This document shows positions 1 to 34,981 of a DNA stretch of 64,000 bases, piece by piece. The DNA is from Diadophis punctatus similis (Eukaryota; Chordata; Lepidosauria; Squamata; Dipsadidae), in contig JALIGW010000003.1 in the NCBI GenBank assembly GCA_023053685.1, forward strand, positions 48,945,996 through 49,009,995, written 5' to 3'. Under the pieces are notes generated by a model, which searched no databases, was not told the origin of the DNA, and saw only the letters and a list, made by a program, of their open reading frames with translations. A program made the position numbers and the translations under genes. Within the stretch, counting starts at the first letter, position 1. Every line of letters begins with the position of its first letter.

Positions 1-399
1 AATGTAGGATTTTCTCATTTTTCCAGAACCAATACAAATTTGTTTCGGAATACAAGAATCATTCCATCATTATCACTATCATTTTCCTTAATAAGTGTGA
101 GCTGGTGTAATGCATTGGTTTACATTTTTAATTAGCCTTTTCACTATTGCTGTCCACCCATCTTGAAGAGGCAGAAAACTGTATCAGTGTGAGGTCTGCT
201 GTCCCCATTGCTGCTCCCCATCCTGCTTCTATTTCATATCATCAGAGATGCCTGACTTCCCCACAGGAAAAATAGTGACAAAAACCTAACAGATTTTTAT
301 GCTTTGCTAAAAGCTGTCCTGGATAGTACAGAATAAGGGATTTGTACGTTTGCCCTCACCCATGAGTTAGGGATGGGATGAAGTCAATGTCAAAATACA

Positions 400-433
<34 letters not shown>

Positions 434-3339
434 TATGTTGCTAAGGCATGTTTGGGCAACAAACATAAAACCGGAGGGATTTATGTCCAGATTCAGACAG
501 GGAATCTCAGTTGACTATTGGCTGGTTGCAAATCTCAGCCAAATCTTATGGGGAGAAGCTAATGGAGGGACTTTGATTATAGTTCAGTATATTATGTGAC
601 TCATTTACTATACAATTCATGTATTATGCAAATCCAGAAAATGATGTATTTAGTAGAACAGGTTTATGTAAATCAAGAAATAATGTCTGATGATCTGACC
701 TGTGTTTGTATGATTACAGAAAAAAAAATGGATTTGGAGATTGGGGGATTCCACATTTGGGGGGACGACTTCAAGTGCTTTTAGTTAAAGTTCCCTAGGA
801 AAGTCGGAAAAATATGGTACTATGTGGATTGTTTCAAAAGTTCTCAATAGCCTGCATTTTTTCTTTTCAAACGTATTCTTGATTTACATTTACTCTTATA
901 GATCGTTTCCATGATGCTTATCCATTGTTGATATAACCATGATTTATTCAATTGAGACAATTTTCTGTACTCTTGTATGAATAAACCATAAACTGCCCAA
1001 ACAGGCTCGTGTTGGTTGACGCTAGGCTAAAATATAGTTAGTTTAGTAAGTTGTGCAAACCTAGCATTATCTTGAAATTATTTGCTTCATCTTTTTCTGT
1101 GGAATAGATTATTAGAATAGAAAAAATGTAAATTCAAAGGAGTGCAATTTATTTCCTGAAATCACTTTGAATGTTGTGGCTCCTGGTTCTGTCTTTCAAT
1201 GGTAGTAGATGGAAATGCTTCTGTCTGAATCTCAATATTTTGGAGTCTGCAAAAGTGAAGATGTTAGTGGGGTCATTTTAAAATGGTTTTTGAGGTCTGG
1301 AAGTAAAAATGATGGTAGTATGAAAAATTCTCTAAGAGGCTGGGAAAAAATAAAACTACAGATTTTGCTTCACTCTAAGGAGAAGTACAAGACCCTAGAT
1401 TATCACTGCTGGCTAAGCTTCACAGAATTTCAAATCAAAGTCATCAGGAGGTGTCTGACTGGAGAAGTCTGTTGTATGTTCTATCCTGGAAGTCTCCCAA
1501 CCTTTTGGGTGTAACTTATATGAATTATGCAAAAAGATCAATACATCTGGAAGCTACTCTCTCCCTCATGTTTGATCACTTCTTTCAAACCATATAAGAC
1601 CATATCAAGGTCTTGTTTTTAATATTTCTTATGATTTTTTTATTGCAAAGTAACTAATATCTTTGTAGTATTGCATTACTTTACAGCATTCTAAGGAGTG
1701 GAATGGACAGAAATAAATGGATATGCATCCTCCCCACCCCTTTAAGAGTAAAGATTAATCCTACTTTATAGCTAAATCAGAAAACATATGTTTGGCTGTT
1801 ACCTTTCTTAAGCCTTCTTTATCATGCATTTTCTGAGGGCCCCACTCAGCACTTCCGAGCCTTTGACTCCTTTCTCATGTAAAACACTTGCATGATTATT
1901 ATCTTTTTCAACTGCCATTCCTTTCCTTAATCTTGCCTCCCCTCCCTTCTTGAAAGAGAGGCAAGCAACTGATAATAAATTTTCTCATTTGTCACTATCT
2001 CCTCTTTCATCAGCTTCTATATCACTTTTCTTCAGCTTCCCTGTATTTCAGAATTTGCTTTTCAGCTTTTCTACCTCCTGGGTCCTCTTTCCATCAAGCT
2101 TTTCACTCATCACTTTTTTTCTTGTGAAAAACATTTACCTCATCTGGTGAAACCAAAGGCATGGCTGATCATTTCCTTCAGCAGATGGCATATTCACAGC
2201 CATGATAAGGCCCATCAGCTCAACCAATAGGAACCAAAGATTTTCCTCTCACTATCAAAATTACCACTGAACCTCCCAGCAGTTACAAATTAGTTTGTTC
2301 AGAGTTAAAATTCAGATGAGGGAAAACTGAAAAATGCATCACATAAAAAGAGAAGTAAGAGAGATATGGCCCATATAATATTGCCTTAAGAAAAAAACAT
2401 ACCCCAAATGCAAACATTTTAAATTTATTTGGTATTGCTGGTGTGTGATTATTTCAATCAAGAAAGCATTATTGTAAATTTAAATTGCAATCTATTAAGT
2501 CTGCTCCACATGGGAAGGTTTATAGAGGAAACCAAATCAAAGAAGGGTCATATTTTTTTCTTTCACTTATTTTCATTTATGAGTTCCCTAAAGGCAGAGT
2601 TTCTTTTACTCAGCCCAGTTGGAACAGTTTTTGAGTACAGGAATGATTCTGATTCCTTCCAACAACTGTCTACTGCTGCCCTCTCACTGTTTCTTTTAAA
2701 ATAAGCAGACTCTATTGCCATGGTAACAGTGTCACCAACATCACATACTTCCTTTGCGGATTCTAGACTATTTATCACTCTAAAAAATGGTTCATGTCAT
2801 CTTGCACAATATTAAAAGTTGCTCCAGGACTTTGGAAATGGAACAATATGCCTGGTAACCTATGAAGATGGAAACAGCATTTCCCTCCCAGCTAATCCTC
2901 AGTCATCAGCTTGCTCTTTCAATATCACAAAACCTTTTTAGACCATATCTCTAGAAGTCTTTGGAGACCAACTCACAAAAATTTCTTGCCATCTTTTTTC
3001 TGAACTTGTTGGTACCACTAAAACTTGTTGGTACCACTTTCCTGAGCATTAGGGAATCTTGAAAATAACTTACATTTCTCATCAGTTGCTGAAGAAAAAA
3101 AATCCATTTTCTTCTAGATTTGTTCTGGAAAGATTCAATAAGACCATCTTTTGCATATGGAAAAAGGAATTTTGCTCAGAATATCCTGCACCTTTGGCCT
3201 GGGATACTAGGTATGTATCTGCCTATTGCAATATAGTTATAAACATGCATTTGATTTCTGTACCAAATGACACCAGTGGCTCAGGATAAAAATTTTTAAA
3301 TGTGTACATGAATCCCCATTTTAAAGAGCTTGTAACATA
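1..3339. other. Upstream intergenic DNA, no gene recognised
   Basis: AT-rich sequence with stop codons in all frames and no exon-like conserved peptide flanked by splice sites. The only clear structure is a TA dinucleotide run at about 400-431. In mammals the gene upstream of KDM4A is PTPRF on the same strand. I recognise none of its coding sequence here, so its 3' end is either outside the window or represented only by untranslated sequence that I cannot identify. Confidence 0.5.
400..431. repeat. (TA)n microsatellite
   Basis: An uninterrupted TA dinucleotide run of about 16 units. It yields a spurious Ile-Tyr repeat if translated. Confidence 0.95.
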
Positions 3340-3554
3340 CAAGTAGTCTCTATTTAGTAAATTACTTGTTTATCAACTGTTTGCAGTTATAATGGTGATG
3401 AAAAAAATAAATTTGTGATCGGTCCTTATATTTATGACCTTTACAGGTCTGTAAAGCTCTGAAGATCATAAGAACAATGAGTTTTGTTTAGCAACTGCTT
3501 TGCTTAATGACCAAATTGCTGGTCTCAACTGTGGTTGCTAAATAAGGACTACCT
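3340..3554. mobile_element. TA-flanked MITE (GTAGTCC family), internally deleted copy
   Basis: The left end begins CAAGTAGTCTC after a TA and the right end reads GGACTACCTG before a TA. These are the inverted termini of the family seen intact at 23198-23574 and 61178-61553. At 215 bp it is shorter than the ~377-bp copies, so it carries an internal deletion. The TA target duplication points to the Tc1/mariner superfamily, which is inference. Confidence 0.65.
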
Positions 3555-3766
3555 GTATGTGAATGTTCCTGCTGACAGCCTGTTCGGCATAGTTTAATTT
3601 CAGCAATGATATATTGGGGTAGTGAGCCTAACACCTTCTGTAAATAAATATGTTTCAACAGATGGCAGCACTTAGTTCCCACTTCTGAGCTTAGACACTA
3701 AATTGATTTGGAATTAAGAGTTGGATAGGAGACCTCTGGGGAATATCAAGTTTGTATGCTGTAAAC

Positions 3767-3895
3767 CAGGGGTGTGAAACTTGCGGCCCGCAGGCCAGAT
3801 GCATCCTGCACTGGCCACGCCCACCAGTTTAGCGAAGGGGGAAGTCGTGATACGTCACATGACGACAATATGCCGCCACGAGTTTGACACCCTTG
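3767..3895. mobile_element. hAT-like MITE, 129 bp, 8-bp target duplication
   Basis: The termini are CAGGGGTGTGAAACTTG on the left and CGAGTTTGACACCCTTG on the right, which are imperfect inverted repeats. The flanks repeat CTGTAAAC exactly at 3759-3766 and 3896-3903. An 8-bp duplication with CAG...CTG-like ends is the hAT signature. No transposase is present. Confidence 0.85.
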
Positions 3896-4845
3896 CTGTA
3901 AACCATTTTCATATTATTGAAATGAAAACATGGTTGGCTCTATGATTTTACAAGGAGTGGAACTCAATTTAAAAAAGGCACAGGTATTGTCATTACCGCT
4001 GTAAATACTGCTTCAAGTCCTTTCTTGATTTGATGACCTACAAATACAATAAATAAATATGACAAGGTAGGAAGCATTACTTGGTTTTTTTTTCTTACAT
4101 CTGGAGGAGCTCAAGTTCAGTGTGAGGCACGTGCTCATCTTTTTTCCTTTTCCTCCTTCCAAGCATCATTCTAAAGTCAAATTATCCAACATAAACTTGT
4201 CTGTATGTGTTTGTAGGAGTTGAAATACATCTACCAGTATTGAACCAAATATCCAGTTATTTTGAGTACGATGAGAATGTAGGACTTCCACCAGAAAAAA
4301 AATGTAATTACATGAATCCGTTTTACAATTATTACAATGTTGAAGCTTCTAATAGATAATGGTTACTTTGATACTGCCTACCAGCTTCTAAATTATAAAC
4401 TTAAATATTGAAATAATTAAATATAACAATTGAAAACTATCAATTTTGGATTTTTTCCCCATACCATATACTAAGGCACAGGCAAAAAGCATATTAGCCT
4501 TTTGTAGTGTTAAAAGTAATATTCCTCTGGGTTCAGTTCCAAGTGGGGAAAAAGACACTGGATTCATGGAAGTTGCTTGGAAAGAAGGTTTAATATGGTG
4601 GACAGGAGCACATGGCATGAGTCCCTGTACAGAAAAGGTGGATCACATGCTTCCAGATGTTGGGTCCAGAGAAAAGGGAAGAAAAGATGCTGAGTCCCTT
4701 GGTTTTATGACCTCTGTTGGGCCCCACCTCTTAGTTTCCTGTTCCTGAGTATGTAATGCACTCCGATTAGTGGTCAGACCCCCCCCCAGGGGTGGGGGTC
4801 TTAGCTAGCCTTTTAGGCTGTCTCCAAGTTTGTTTGAGTGCTGGT

Positions 4846-7650
4846 AATTTATTTATTTATTTTATTTATTTAATGGATTTTTATGCCGCCCAATCCCTAG
4901 GGACTCAGGGCAGCTCACAACATATTAAATCCATTACAGAATAAAAGCAATAATTAAAATATATGACAATACAAAATGCAATAATTAAAAATACAGAAAA
5001 TACAAAAGTTAAAAGAGTATCTCATTCACCCCGCCTGCCGGAAGAGCCAGGTTTTTATTGCTTTCCGGAAGGCCAGCAGGATGGGGATGGTCCTGATCTC
5101 TGGAGGACGTTGGTTCCACAGGGAGGGAGCTCCCACAGAGAAGGCCCTCCCCCTCAGTCCCGCTAGCCGACATTGTTTGGTCGACGGGACCTGGAGGAGG
5201 CCGACTCTGTAGGCTCTAACCGGTCGTAGGGAGGTATGCGGCAGGATGCGGTCCCGAAGATAACCTGGCCCTGAGCCATGTAGGGCTTTAAAGGTAACGA
5301 CCAACACCTTAAATTGGATCCGGAGACTAATGGGCAACTAATGCAGCTGGCGGAGGATCAGTGTTACGTGGGTGCATCTGGGTGCACCCACCACAGCTCG
5401 CGCAGCTGCATTTTGCACCAATTGCAGTCGCCGGACACTCTTCAAGGGTAGCCCCATGTAGAGCGCATTGCAGTAATCCAGCCGTGAGGTGATAAGGGCA
5501 TGAGTGACTGTAAGAAGTGCCTCCTTCTCCAAGTAGGGTCGCAATTGGTGCACAAGACGTACTTGTGCAAAGGTCCCCCTAGCCACAGCTGAAAGATGAT
5601 GTTCCAATTTTAGCTGTGGGTCTAGGAGGACACCCAAATTGCGAACCCGTTCTGAGGGGGCTAATTTCTCCCCCCCAAGAACCAAGGAGGGACAGTTGGT
5701 CGAGTCCTTAGGAGGTAATATCCACAGCCACTCGGTCTTCTCAGGGTTAAGCTTTAGCCGGTTCTTCCCCATCCAGACCCTAACATCGGCCAGGCAGCGG
5801 CCCATTACGTCTACGGCTTCCCCGAATTGAGACGGGGTGGAGATGTACAACTGGGTATCATCAGCGTATTGCTGATACCTCACCCCGTGTCGTCGGATGA
5901 TCTCACCCAGCGGCTTCATGTAGATGTTAAACAGGATGGGCGAGAGGACCTAGCCCTGCGGCACCCCACATAGTAGGGGCCTAGGGCTCGACCTCTGCCC
6001 CCGTCAACACCGACTGCGTCCTGTCAGAGAGGAAGGAGGAGAACCACTGCAAAACAGTGCCGCCCACCCCCACCTCTCCAAGACGACGCAGAAGGATACC
6101 ATGGTCAATGGTATCGAAGGCCGCTGAGAAGTCAAGTAGCACCAGGATAGAGGACTGACCCCTATCCCGGGCTCGCCAGAGATCATCCATCAGGGTGACC
6201 AAAGCCGTTTCCGTACTGTAACCGCGCCTGAAACCAGATTGAAAGGGATCCAGAAAATCAGTGTCATCCAACAGTCGTAGGAGCTGGAGTGCCACCACTT
6301 TCTCAACAACCTTCCCCGCGAAGGGAAGGTTGGAGACTGGACGGAAGTTCTTTAAATCCGCCGGGTCCAGGGAAGGCTTCTTGAGGAGGGGTCTCACCAC
6401 CGCAGCTTTTAAGGGCTGCGGGACGGATCCCTCTCTCAAAGAAGCGTTGACCAACGCCTGGAGCCAGCCGCGTGAAACCTCCCTGGTGGCCGAAACCAGC
6501 CAGGAAGGACACGGGTCCAATAAACAAGTGGCGGAGCTCATAGCTCCTATGGCCTTGTCCACATCCTCAGGAGTCACCGGTTCAAACCTACCCCATATAA
6601 CCGGACTAAGACCTGCCCCAGTCATCTCGGCCTGTACTGCCCAATCGGAGTCCAGGTCTGTCCGAATCTGAATGACTTTATCTGCCAGAAACCGAGAAAA
6701 TTCCTCAGCTCTACCCTGCAAGGGGTCTCCGCCTTCCTCCTTAGCCAGAAGGGTGCGGGTCACCCTAAACAGGGCGGCTGGGCGGGAGTCAGCGGACGCA
6801 ATAAGAGCGGAAAAATGCGAACATTTTGCCGCCCTTATCGCCACTAAGTAAGACTTAATGAAAGTTCTTAAAAGTGTCCGGTCAGACTCAGCTTTACTAG
6901 ATCTCCATCGTCGCTCTAGGCGTCTCTTGTGGCGCTTCATCTCCCGGAGTTCCTCGGTAAACCAAGGAGCCCTCCTGGATCCACTTCCACGGAGAGGTCG
7001 CAAAGGCGCAATCCGATCCAGAGCCCCCGCTGCTGCCTGATTCCAGGCGGCAACCAGGGATTCGGACGAACTGTGTACCAGGGATTCAGGTATCTCCCCA
7101 AGTTCCCTCTGGAATCCGTCGGGTTCCATTAGGCGCCTGGGGCGGAACCACTTAATCGGTCCCACCTCCTTGCGGTGGAGGAGTGGTGCCATGAAATCCA
7201 ACCTCAGAAGGAAATGATCTGACCACGACAAGGGTACTGTGACTAAACCCCTTAGCCCCAGATCATCTCTCCACTGCCCCGAGAGAAACACAAGGTCAAG
7301 CGTGTGACCACCCTCATGAGTTGGACCCTGAACTACTTGGGTCAGGTCCATGGTTGTCATGGAAGCCATGAACTCCTGGACTGCCCCCGAGGCTTCGCCG
7401 GGCGATGGCAGATTGAAGTCCCCCAGCACCATCAACCTGGGGAACTCAACCGCCAGCCCTGCAACCGCCTCGAGCAGAACAGGCAGGGCCTTTGTAACGC
7501 AGCAGGAGGCAGGTACGTTAACAAAAGGCCCACCTGGACCCCTAAGTCCAACTTCAGAAGGAGTGTCTCACACCCAACAATCTCTGGGGCAGGGCTCCTT
7601 CGAGGACACAGATTCTGGCGAGCTATAAATTTCCAGGTGCTATGTGGTAG
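4846..7650 (-). mobile_element. 5'-truncated CR1/L3-type LINE
   Basis: A minus-strand non-LTR retrotransposon. Its 3' UTR starts with a TTTA-rich stretch at about 4846-4875 followed by a 'gccgcccaatccctaggg' segment, then ORF2 reads leftward from about 7640. Both borders are approximate and are set by where the host LTR sequence resumes. The copy lacks the N-terminal part of the endonuclease, consistent with the 5' truncation common in LINE insertions. No target duplication is obvious. Confidence 0.85.
5026..7500 (-). pseudogene. LINE ORF2 (endonuclease / reverse transcriptase), inactivated
   Basis: The endonuclease remnant shows a GDFN motif near 7425 and an SDH motif near 7230. The reverse transcriptase follows with FRPVSNLP, the catalytic-palm LDFSAAFDTIDH near 6120, GVPQG near 5955 and YADD near 5860, then a C-terminal domain of CR1/L3 type ending at 5026. 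Three lesions are visible. The frame shifts between 5981 and about 5955. A TAG at 5950-5952 replaces the residue after GVPQG. A second TAG at 5338-5340 replaces an expected Trp in the LH-W-LP motif. Family knowledge: ORF2 nicks target DNA and copies its RNA there. This copy cannot make a full protein. Confidence 0.9.
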
Positions 7651-7858
7651 AGGGCTAATCCTATCATGTCCTAAGGGTGAAGGTCTTAATCCCATCACCC
7701 TGGAGCTGAAGGGGGGGCAGGGAGCTGCAGGAAGCTGCTTTGTATTTAAAACATGTTTCTCCTTTCCTCATTCAGGGAAACATATTCTTCCTTTTTCAAT
7801 ATTTCCTAGGATATTTCATTTCTCTAGGAGAGGGGTGGGTGCTAACTTCCTACAGTAG

Positions 7859-8356
7859 TATTAAATGTAGTGTCTTAGTCAGATTCACAACTGGTATTCA
7901 GTTGTTTCTAGTTCTACACCAAACTGTATTTTTCCAGGCTGACCAAACAAACTGTATAGTACAATCAGGGCAGAAATCCAGAACAAATTTGTGCTGCCAA
8001 AGTATCAGATGCCATGTTAATTTATGATTGAGAATATATATTTGAACCTAATAGGACTTCCTTCTAAGTCAACATATACTAAATGTTGCCATGACTGAAT
8101 CATAAGCACTCTCAGGGTGGGGGAAATATACAGTATCTGACAAATCCTGTCTCATTACTTGTAAACCAGGATTTATCCTGCAGTGTGCTACATTTCAAAG
8201 TAATATCTTATATCATATCCCAGAGGTGGTTGCCTATGGATAAGGCAAAAATAAACAATCTATGGAAATGTTTGTAGGTATGAGCAAATATGGTATATTA
8301 TTTTACGACTGCTAGATGCACTCTGTTGAGTAGATTACAGAAACGTTTCAGCAACC
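7859..8356. other. Non-coding intergenic stretch
   Basis: No exon, repeat terminus or RNA structure that I recognise. Confidence 0.4.
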
Positions 8357-8358
8357 TA

Positions 8359-8697
8359 CCGTATTTTTCGGAGTATAAGACGCACCTTTTTCCTCCCTAA
8401 AAGTGGCTGAAAATTTGGGTGCATCTTATACTTCAAATGTAGCTTTTTTTCTAACCCTAACCAGGTGCTATCTATCTTCCCAGCTCTTACCGGCTTGCAG
8501 GCTCTTTCATTGTTACTCTATCAGAAGAAGGTTTTTTTAAGTCCTAACCAGGGGATAAAATAATGTGCTGAAGCTGACCAGACTAAGGACGCTAGGCAGA
8601 TGAATATCTGGTAGGCAGATTGTTTCCCCCTATTTTCCTCCCCAAAAACTAAGGTGCGTCTTATACTCCGGTGCGTCTTATACTCCAAAAAATACGG
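8359..8697. mobile_element. TA-flanked MITE, CCGTATTTTTCGG family
   Basis: Begins CCGTATTTTTCGGAGTATAA and ends with the inverted counterpart ...ATACGG, flanked by TA on both sides. It is 339 bp with no coding capacity. Related termini occur at 26991-27363, 29356-29914 and, more distantly, 36957-37945 and 20319-22412. The TA duplication suggests the Tc1/mariner superfamily, pogo/Tigger-like by resemblance. Confidence 0.8.
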
Positions 8698-9339
8698 TAA
8701 TGCCATTCAAAATTTAAAAGTACAGAGGGTCATCTCAGGATTTCCTATTAATCAGTTTTATGATTTATTTTATTTCTCAGGTGTATGATCCATATTTTCA
8801 ACATACTCCGTAATAAATTTATCAGAGTACCAATAAAAATTTTAAAAGGCAGGGGGGGAAAGCTTATAAAAGAATGGCAAGCCAATAAAAGTTACTTGGC
8901 GCTTTAAAGATAATGGCAAAAAAGCACTGGGTATTTTGCCTCAAGGACCAGATATCCAGAGTTGGAGAACCTCAGACAAACCTCCTCTCTCGATTCAGCG
9001 TTACCACCCTCCTTCAATCCCCTTCTTTGATCAAAGATTTCCAACCGTCTTATTTTCACCTGAATCTGATCCGACTTGAGCTTCAAGCTCAGTCCTGAAA
9101 AATTTGAAAGTACGCCTACTGAATATTTATAGGGGGCTTATCAGCCATTTTCCTCTGCAGGAGAGAAGGAATCTAGTGTCACATTTGTTTAGCATTCAAA
9201 ATAAAAGCCGAGGGAGGGGGAACCAACAACAAACGTAACCATTCTCCAATCCTACGTGATACTGGTAATGCATTCACAACGGTTAGATAACAGCATCAGC
9301 AGCTTCTCCTCTCTCGCTTTTTCTACCAGCCCCTTCTAA

Positions 9340-9869
9340 CTCTAATCAAAACCATATCTGCCTAGTAACACCGATCCTTTCTCACTGATTGGTTGGTCCG
9401 TTAAGGCACTTCTTGCTGACTGGACCTGAGCAATAATTATGCGCAACTTGGGAAACGGAGGGAAAGGGGAACGACGAATTAAAATAAAAGGGTAAAACGC
9501 CGACAGAAAGAGACGACTAAGCGACTCCAGCGGAGGGATCCATCTGACATCTCGTTTAAAACGCATAGTGGCGTAACCGCGTCGCGCTCAATCCGTGCAT
9601 CGCTACGGAACTACTTTCGCAGCGGGGAGTCCTAATTCGATCCGCCGTCGCGACGCTTACGAAACGAATGCAAGGGGCGTGATTGGCACTTCCTGTAACC
9701 CATGAGACGGTAAAACGGATGCGGAAACTCTTGGGGATTGGATCGTGGCCGGGAAACGTCAAGAACGTGACCGTGGGGGGCGGGACCCAAGACGGGGTTG
9801 GCCCCAAGCTAATACAGAACTCTATTTCGGGCCCTGTCAGAAGTGCAGGTGGTTCCTGTGAGGCCTTCG
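9340..9869 (+). promoter_or_regulatory. KDM4A: KDM4A CpG-rich promoter and untranslated exon 1
   Basis: CpG dinucleotides, rare elsewhere in the window, become frequent from about 9340 to 10220. No TATA box is evident. An inverted CCAAT (ATTGG) lies at 9682-9687 beside an ETS-type core (ACTTCCTG, about 9688-9695), and a GC-rich box (gggggcggg) lies near 9775-9785. A consensus splice donor, CTTCG|GTGAGTG, ends exon 1 at 9869. The start site is not resolved and probably lies between 9600 and 9800. Assignment to KDM4A rests on position about 1.5 kb upstream of the start codon on the same strand. Confidence 0.75.
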
Positions 9870-11334
9870 GTGAGTGAAAATGCGGTAAAGGGAGACCGCG
9901 GGGAAGAGTTAAGTCCTGGCGTGTTATGAACAGGGAGGAAGGAAAGCCTCATCCGGGCGGGGCTCCTCGGTCGACCTGGATCGCGCTGTGGAGAACCGAA
10001 AACCGAGAGGAGGGTGGACTTCCTTGAAACCGGGGAGGGGATGGAAGTGAGGGGTGGATGCTCTTCCTATTTCAGCCCCCATCCATCCAGTGAAACATTG
10101 AGGGCTCGGAAGTTGCTATGTCAACGCCGGGCCTTCTGGGCTTTTCCCGAGAGGAGGTCGATCTGGGTCGCTTCCTCCGTGCCTCTTCCCAGCCACAAGG
10201 GCGCTAGTGATGCCATGATCAGCTGTTATCCGTGTATAAAAGAGGGCTAGGATCACAATAGGCGGAAGAACTTCGAGGAACAGTTTCGAAATTTTGAGGC
10301 GAAACAGGCTCCCCTCTCCATTTAGCACAAAGACCGTTCTTAGATAACACATTTTTCTGGTCCAGCACCAGCGCGTGGCAAAGAAAAACGAAAACGAAAG
10401 AAAGGAATTGAATGAGGGCCGGTACAGAAGAGAGAGGGTAGGGAAATAAAATGAAGAATTTTTGGGGGGGGACTTCTAAATGTTGGGGCTCTTAGAGCAC
10501 TAGGTAAACAAATACAACTGCTTTTAACATCATGCAGATGACTTGAGGTATTTAGAACCGGATAAATTGAAAGTTAAAAAAAAGGGAAGAAAAAGATTAC
10601 AAAGAATTTTGGGAAATCCCTGATAATCTTTTTTTCCTTATTTCCAGTTTTTTTTAAAAAAAGCTTTGAAATAGTTTCAATATTTAAAAAGTAACTATAA
10701 ATTCCATTCCCCCCCCCTTAGCTCCTCTATTTCAATAAATAAACACACATAAATTAATTTTAGTTTTATCTGTCACCTTTCTTTTCTCCATTTCTCTTGA
10801 GGGCCTAGTAAGCAAAACAAGGATATAGGCATTTTGGAGAAGCATTCTTTTCAGAAAGAAATACCTGTGGGGCCTCAGTTGGCTGTGAGAGAAGATTCAG
10901 GACCTGGATAGGTCTTAGACCAGTGCTAGTCATTTAACAGGATAGTTAAACAGATTTCAGAGCAGGAACTTGCTTTTCTCTATGGAAAACAAAGCTGTGC
11001 TCTTTAATATGAAGCTAGCCTCCAAGAAGAGGAAAAGTGATAGTAATACAGAACTTTTTATCAAGAGAAGTTCACATTGGTGGGTTTTGATTTATCAATG
11101 GCTATTGAGACTTATTCTGTAACTAGTTATTTCTGTTATTTAAGATTGAGGCTTTTTTTTATCAAACAATAGAATTGGTACATGTACTTTACTGGGTTTC
11201 TTCTGTAAATCTGAGTGTGAAATTGATATTTAGGAGTATAAAGGTTTTAATTAAGAAAGTGGAAATATTTTGATGCTATTCCTCATTCTTTATTGTGTGC
11301 TCAATAACTCTGCATAATACTTATTAATTTGCAG
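9870..11334 (+). other. KDM4A: KDM4A intron 1
   Basis: Starts in the CpG-rich zone, which fades by about 10230, and then becomes AT-rich. I see no repeat element or exon. The acceptor is most likely TTTGCAG at 11328-11334. A second possible AG at 11363-11364 has a poorer pyrimidine tract. Confidence 0.55.
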
Positions 11335-11409
11335 TCCTTATAATTATTTGTATTAGTGCACTAGTTCTCCTGGTTCACATATGAGAAGAACGATTGTGGG
11401 GGAAAAAAC

Positions 11410-33620
<22,211 letters not shown>

Positions 33621-34981
33621 TAGCTTGCAGCAGGATTGCAGTGAACACCCCACAATGGATCCTAGGACTCCAGCACAGCAGAAGCCAAACAGACAGTCTT
33701 CATATCCCACTTTTTTTAAAAAAAGAAATGAGATAAGCTTATCTGACTCTGTAGCACCTTGAAGGTATGGATTTGGCTTTACTGGCAAACTCCAAGGCTA
33801 TCATTCGGGAGCACATCTTTTGAGTTTGTGAAGCATTTGGTTCATACCAGCTTCGATGTCTTCGCCGTTAGCTGTGAGTTTCTTCATTCAGTACAAACTG
33901 TTCTTTGCCAGAAGGATAACTTTCCATTACCATCCAAGGAGTAGCTCAGACAGTCGCAGTGCTAAAAATGACTTTACCCTTTTTTCCTGGATTAAATGTC
34001 TATTTCTGGGGGAAATTCTGAGCTCATCCTGCCTGCACAAAGCTGGTGATGTTACTGGTGCTTGACAATGAATTCCTTTTTATATTTATAACCCTGTTTT
34101 TTGTCATGAGCACGCTTCTTTTTTTTTTAAGCATCACCTCTGAGAACAGAGCTAAGTGAGCTGAAGAATGGAGAGTGAAATTGATTAACTCTCTTTATTC
34201 CCAACTTCTTGAACCTTTGAAGCTTTTGTCCCTATTTTATATTCAGAGACTTATTTACTCATATGTTTAATTGTTATAGTTTGTGCCTATGTAATAGGAA
34301 AAGGTTTTGAGCCATTCAGCGCTGTGCATTCCTCAGGCAAGAGAATCCTGGGAAATATCCTCGATTAAGGCAATAAGGACTACAAGGATTCCCATTCCTG
34401 TTTGGCATGGAATGGCCTCAAATTGGACCCAGGTTTGCAACAAGATTGCCTGGGAAAATTAGCATTCTTTCATCTCACTGGCAGTGACCCCAAATTGTAG
34501 GGTATTTGCATCCAGTTTGAATATTCATTAAATTATGTCAGAGGTCAGCATTATTGGTATTTCCGTTTGGAAGCTTTGCACTGTTTTTGCCCAAACCTAT
34601 ACAGGCAAGACTAATGGAAGGGCTCATGTATATTTAGATTTATCTTTTGTGGGACAGAGAAAAGGAAGCTGAAGGTACATTTTCAAGAGGTGTCTCATTT
34701 CTTTGCTGTGCAGTCATTGGGGGCAATTTTCATCCAGATATATTGCAAGAAAAGAAAAGCTACTTGTCCAGTTATAAACATGCCCTTGTAGTCTGTGTCT
34801 ATAGTACCTGGAACATGCCCATATCATCTAATCTTGGAAGATAAATGTGCTCATGCTTACTACGGTAGAGGCTCCAGGGAATACTGTAGTAATACTGTAA
34901 TGCTGTACTGTAGTAATACAGTGTAGTATTCCTTCCCTTTATTTATCTGTTTATCTTGCTGCATAAAGTTCACACAACATA

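Larger units (their letters stand above)
4509..7854 (-). mobile_element. Solo LTR interrupted by a nested LINE
   Basis: The two outer parts, 4509 to about 4845 and about 7650-7854, match the 546-bp LTR of the full element at 39975-46148. They start at the same TGTTA... end and finish at the same ...CTTCCTACA end. The flanks repeat GTAG at 4505-4508 and 7855-7858, a 4-bp target duplication. The two halves are therefore one LTR insertion, split later by an L3-type LINE. It is clearly more diverged from the full element's LTRs than those are from each other. Strand is given by analogy with that element. Confidence 0.8.

Noticed and set aside
378..599. Short frame with an Ile-Tyr repeat
   Set aside because: Translation of a TA microsatellite.
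4388..4748. Overlapping frames on both strands near 4400-4750
   Set aside because: They lie across the border and inside of the solo LTR, and parallel frames recur in the other LTR copies.
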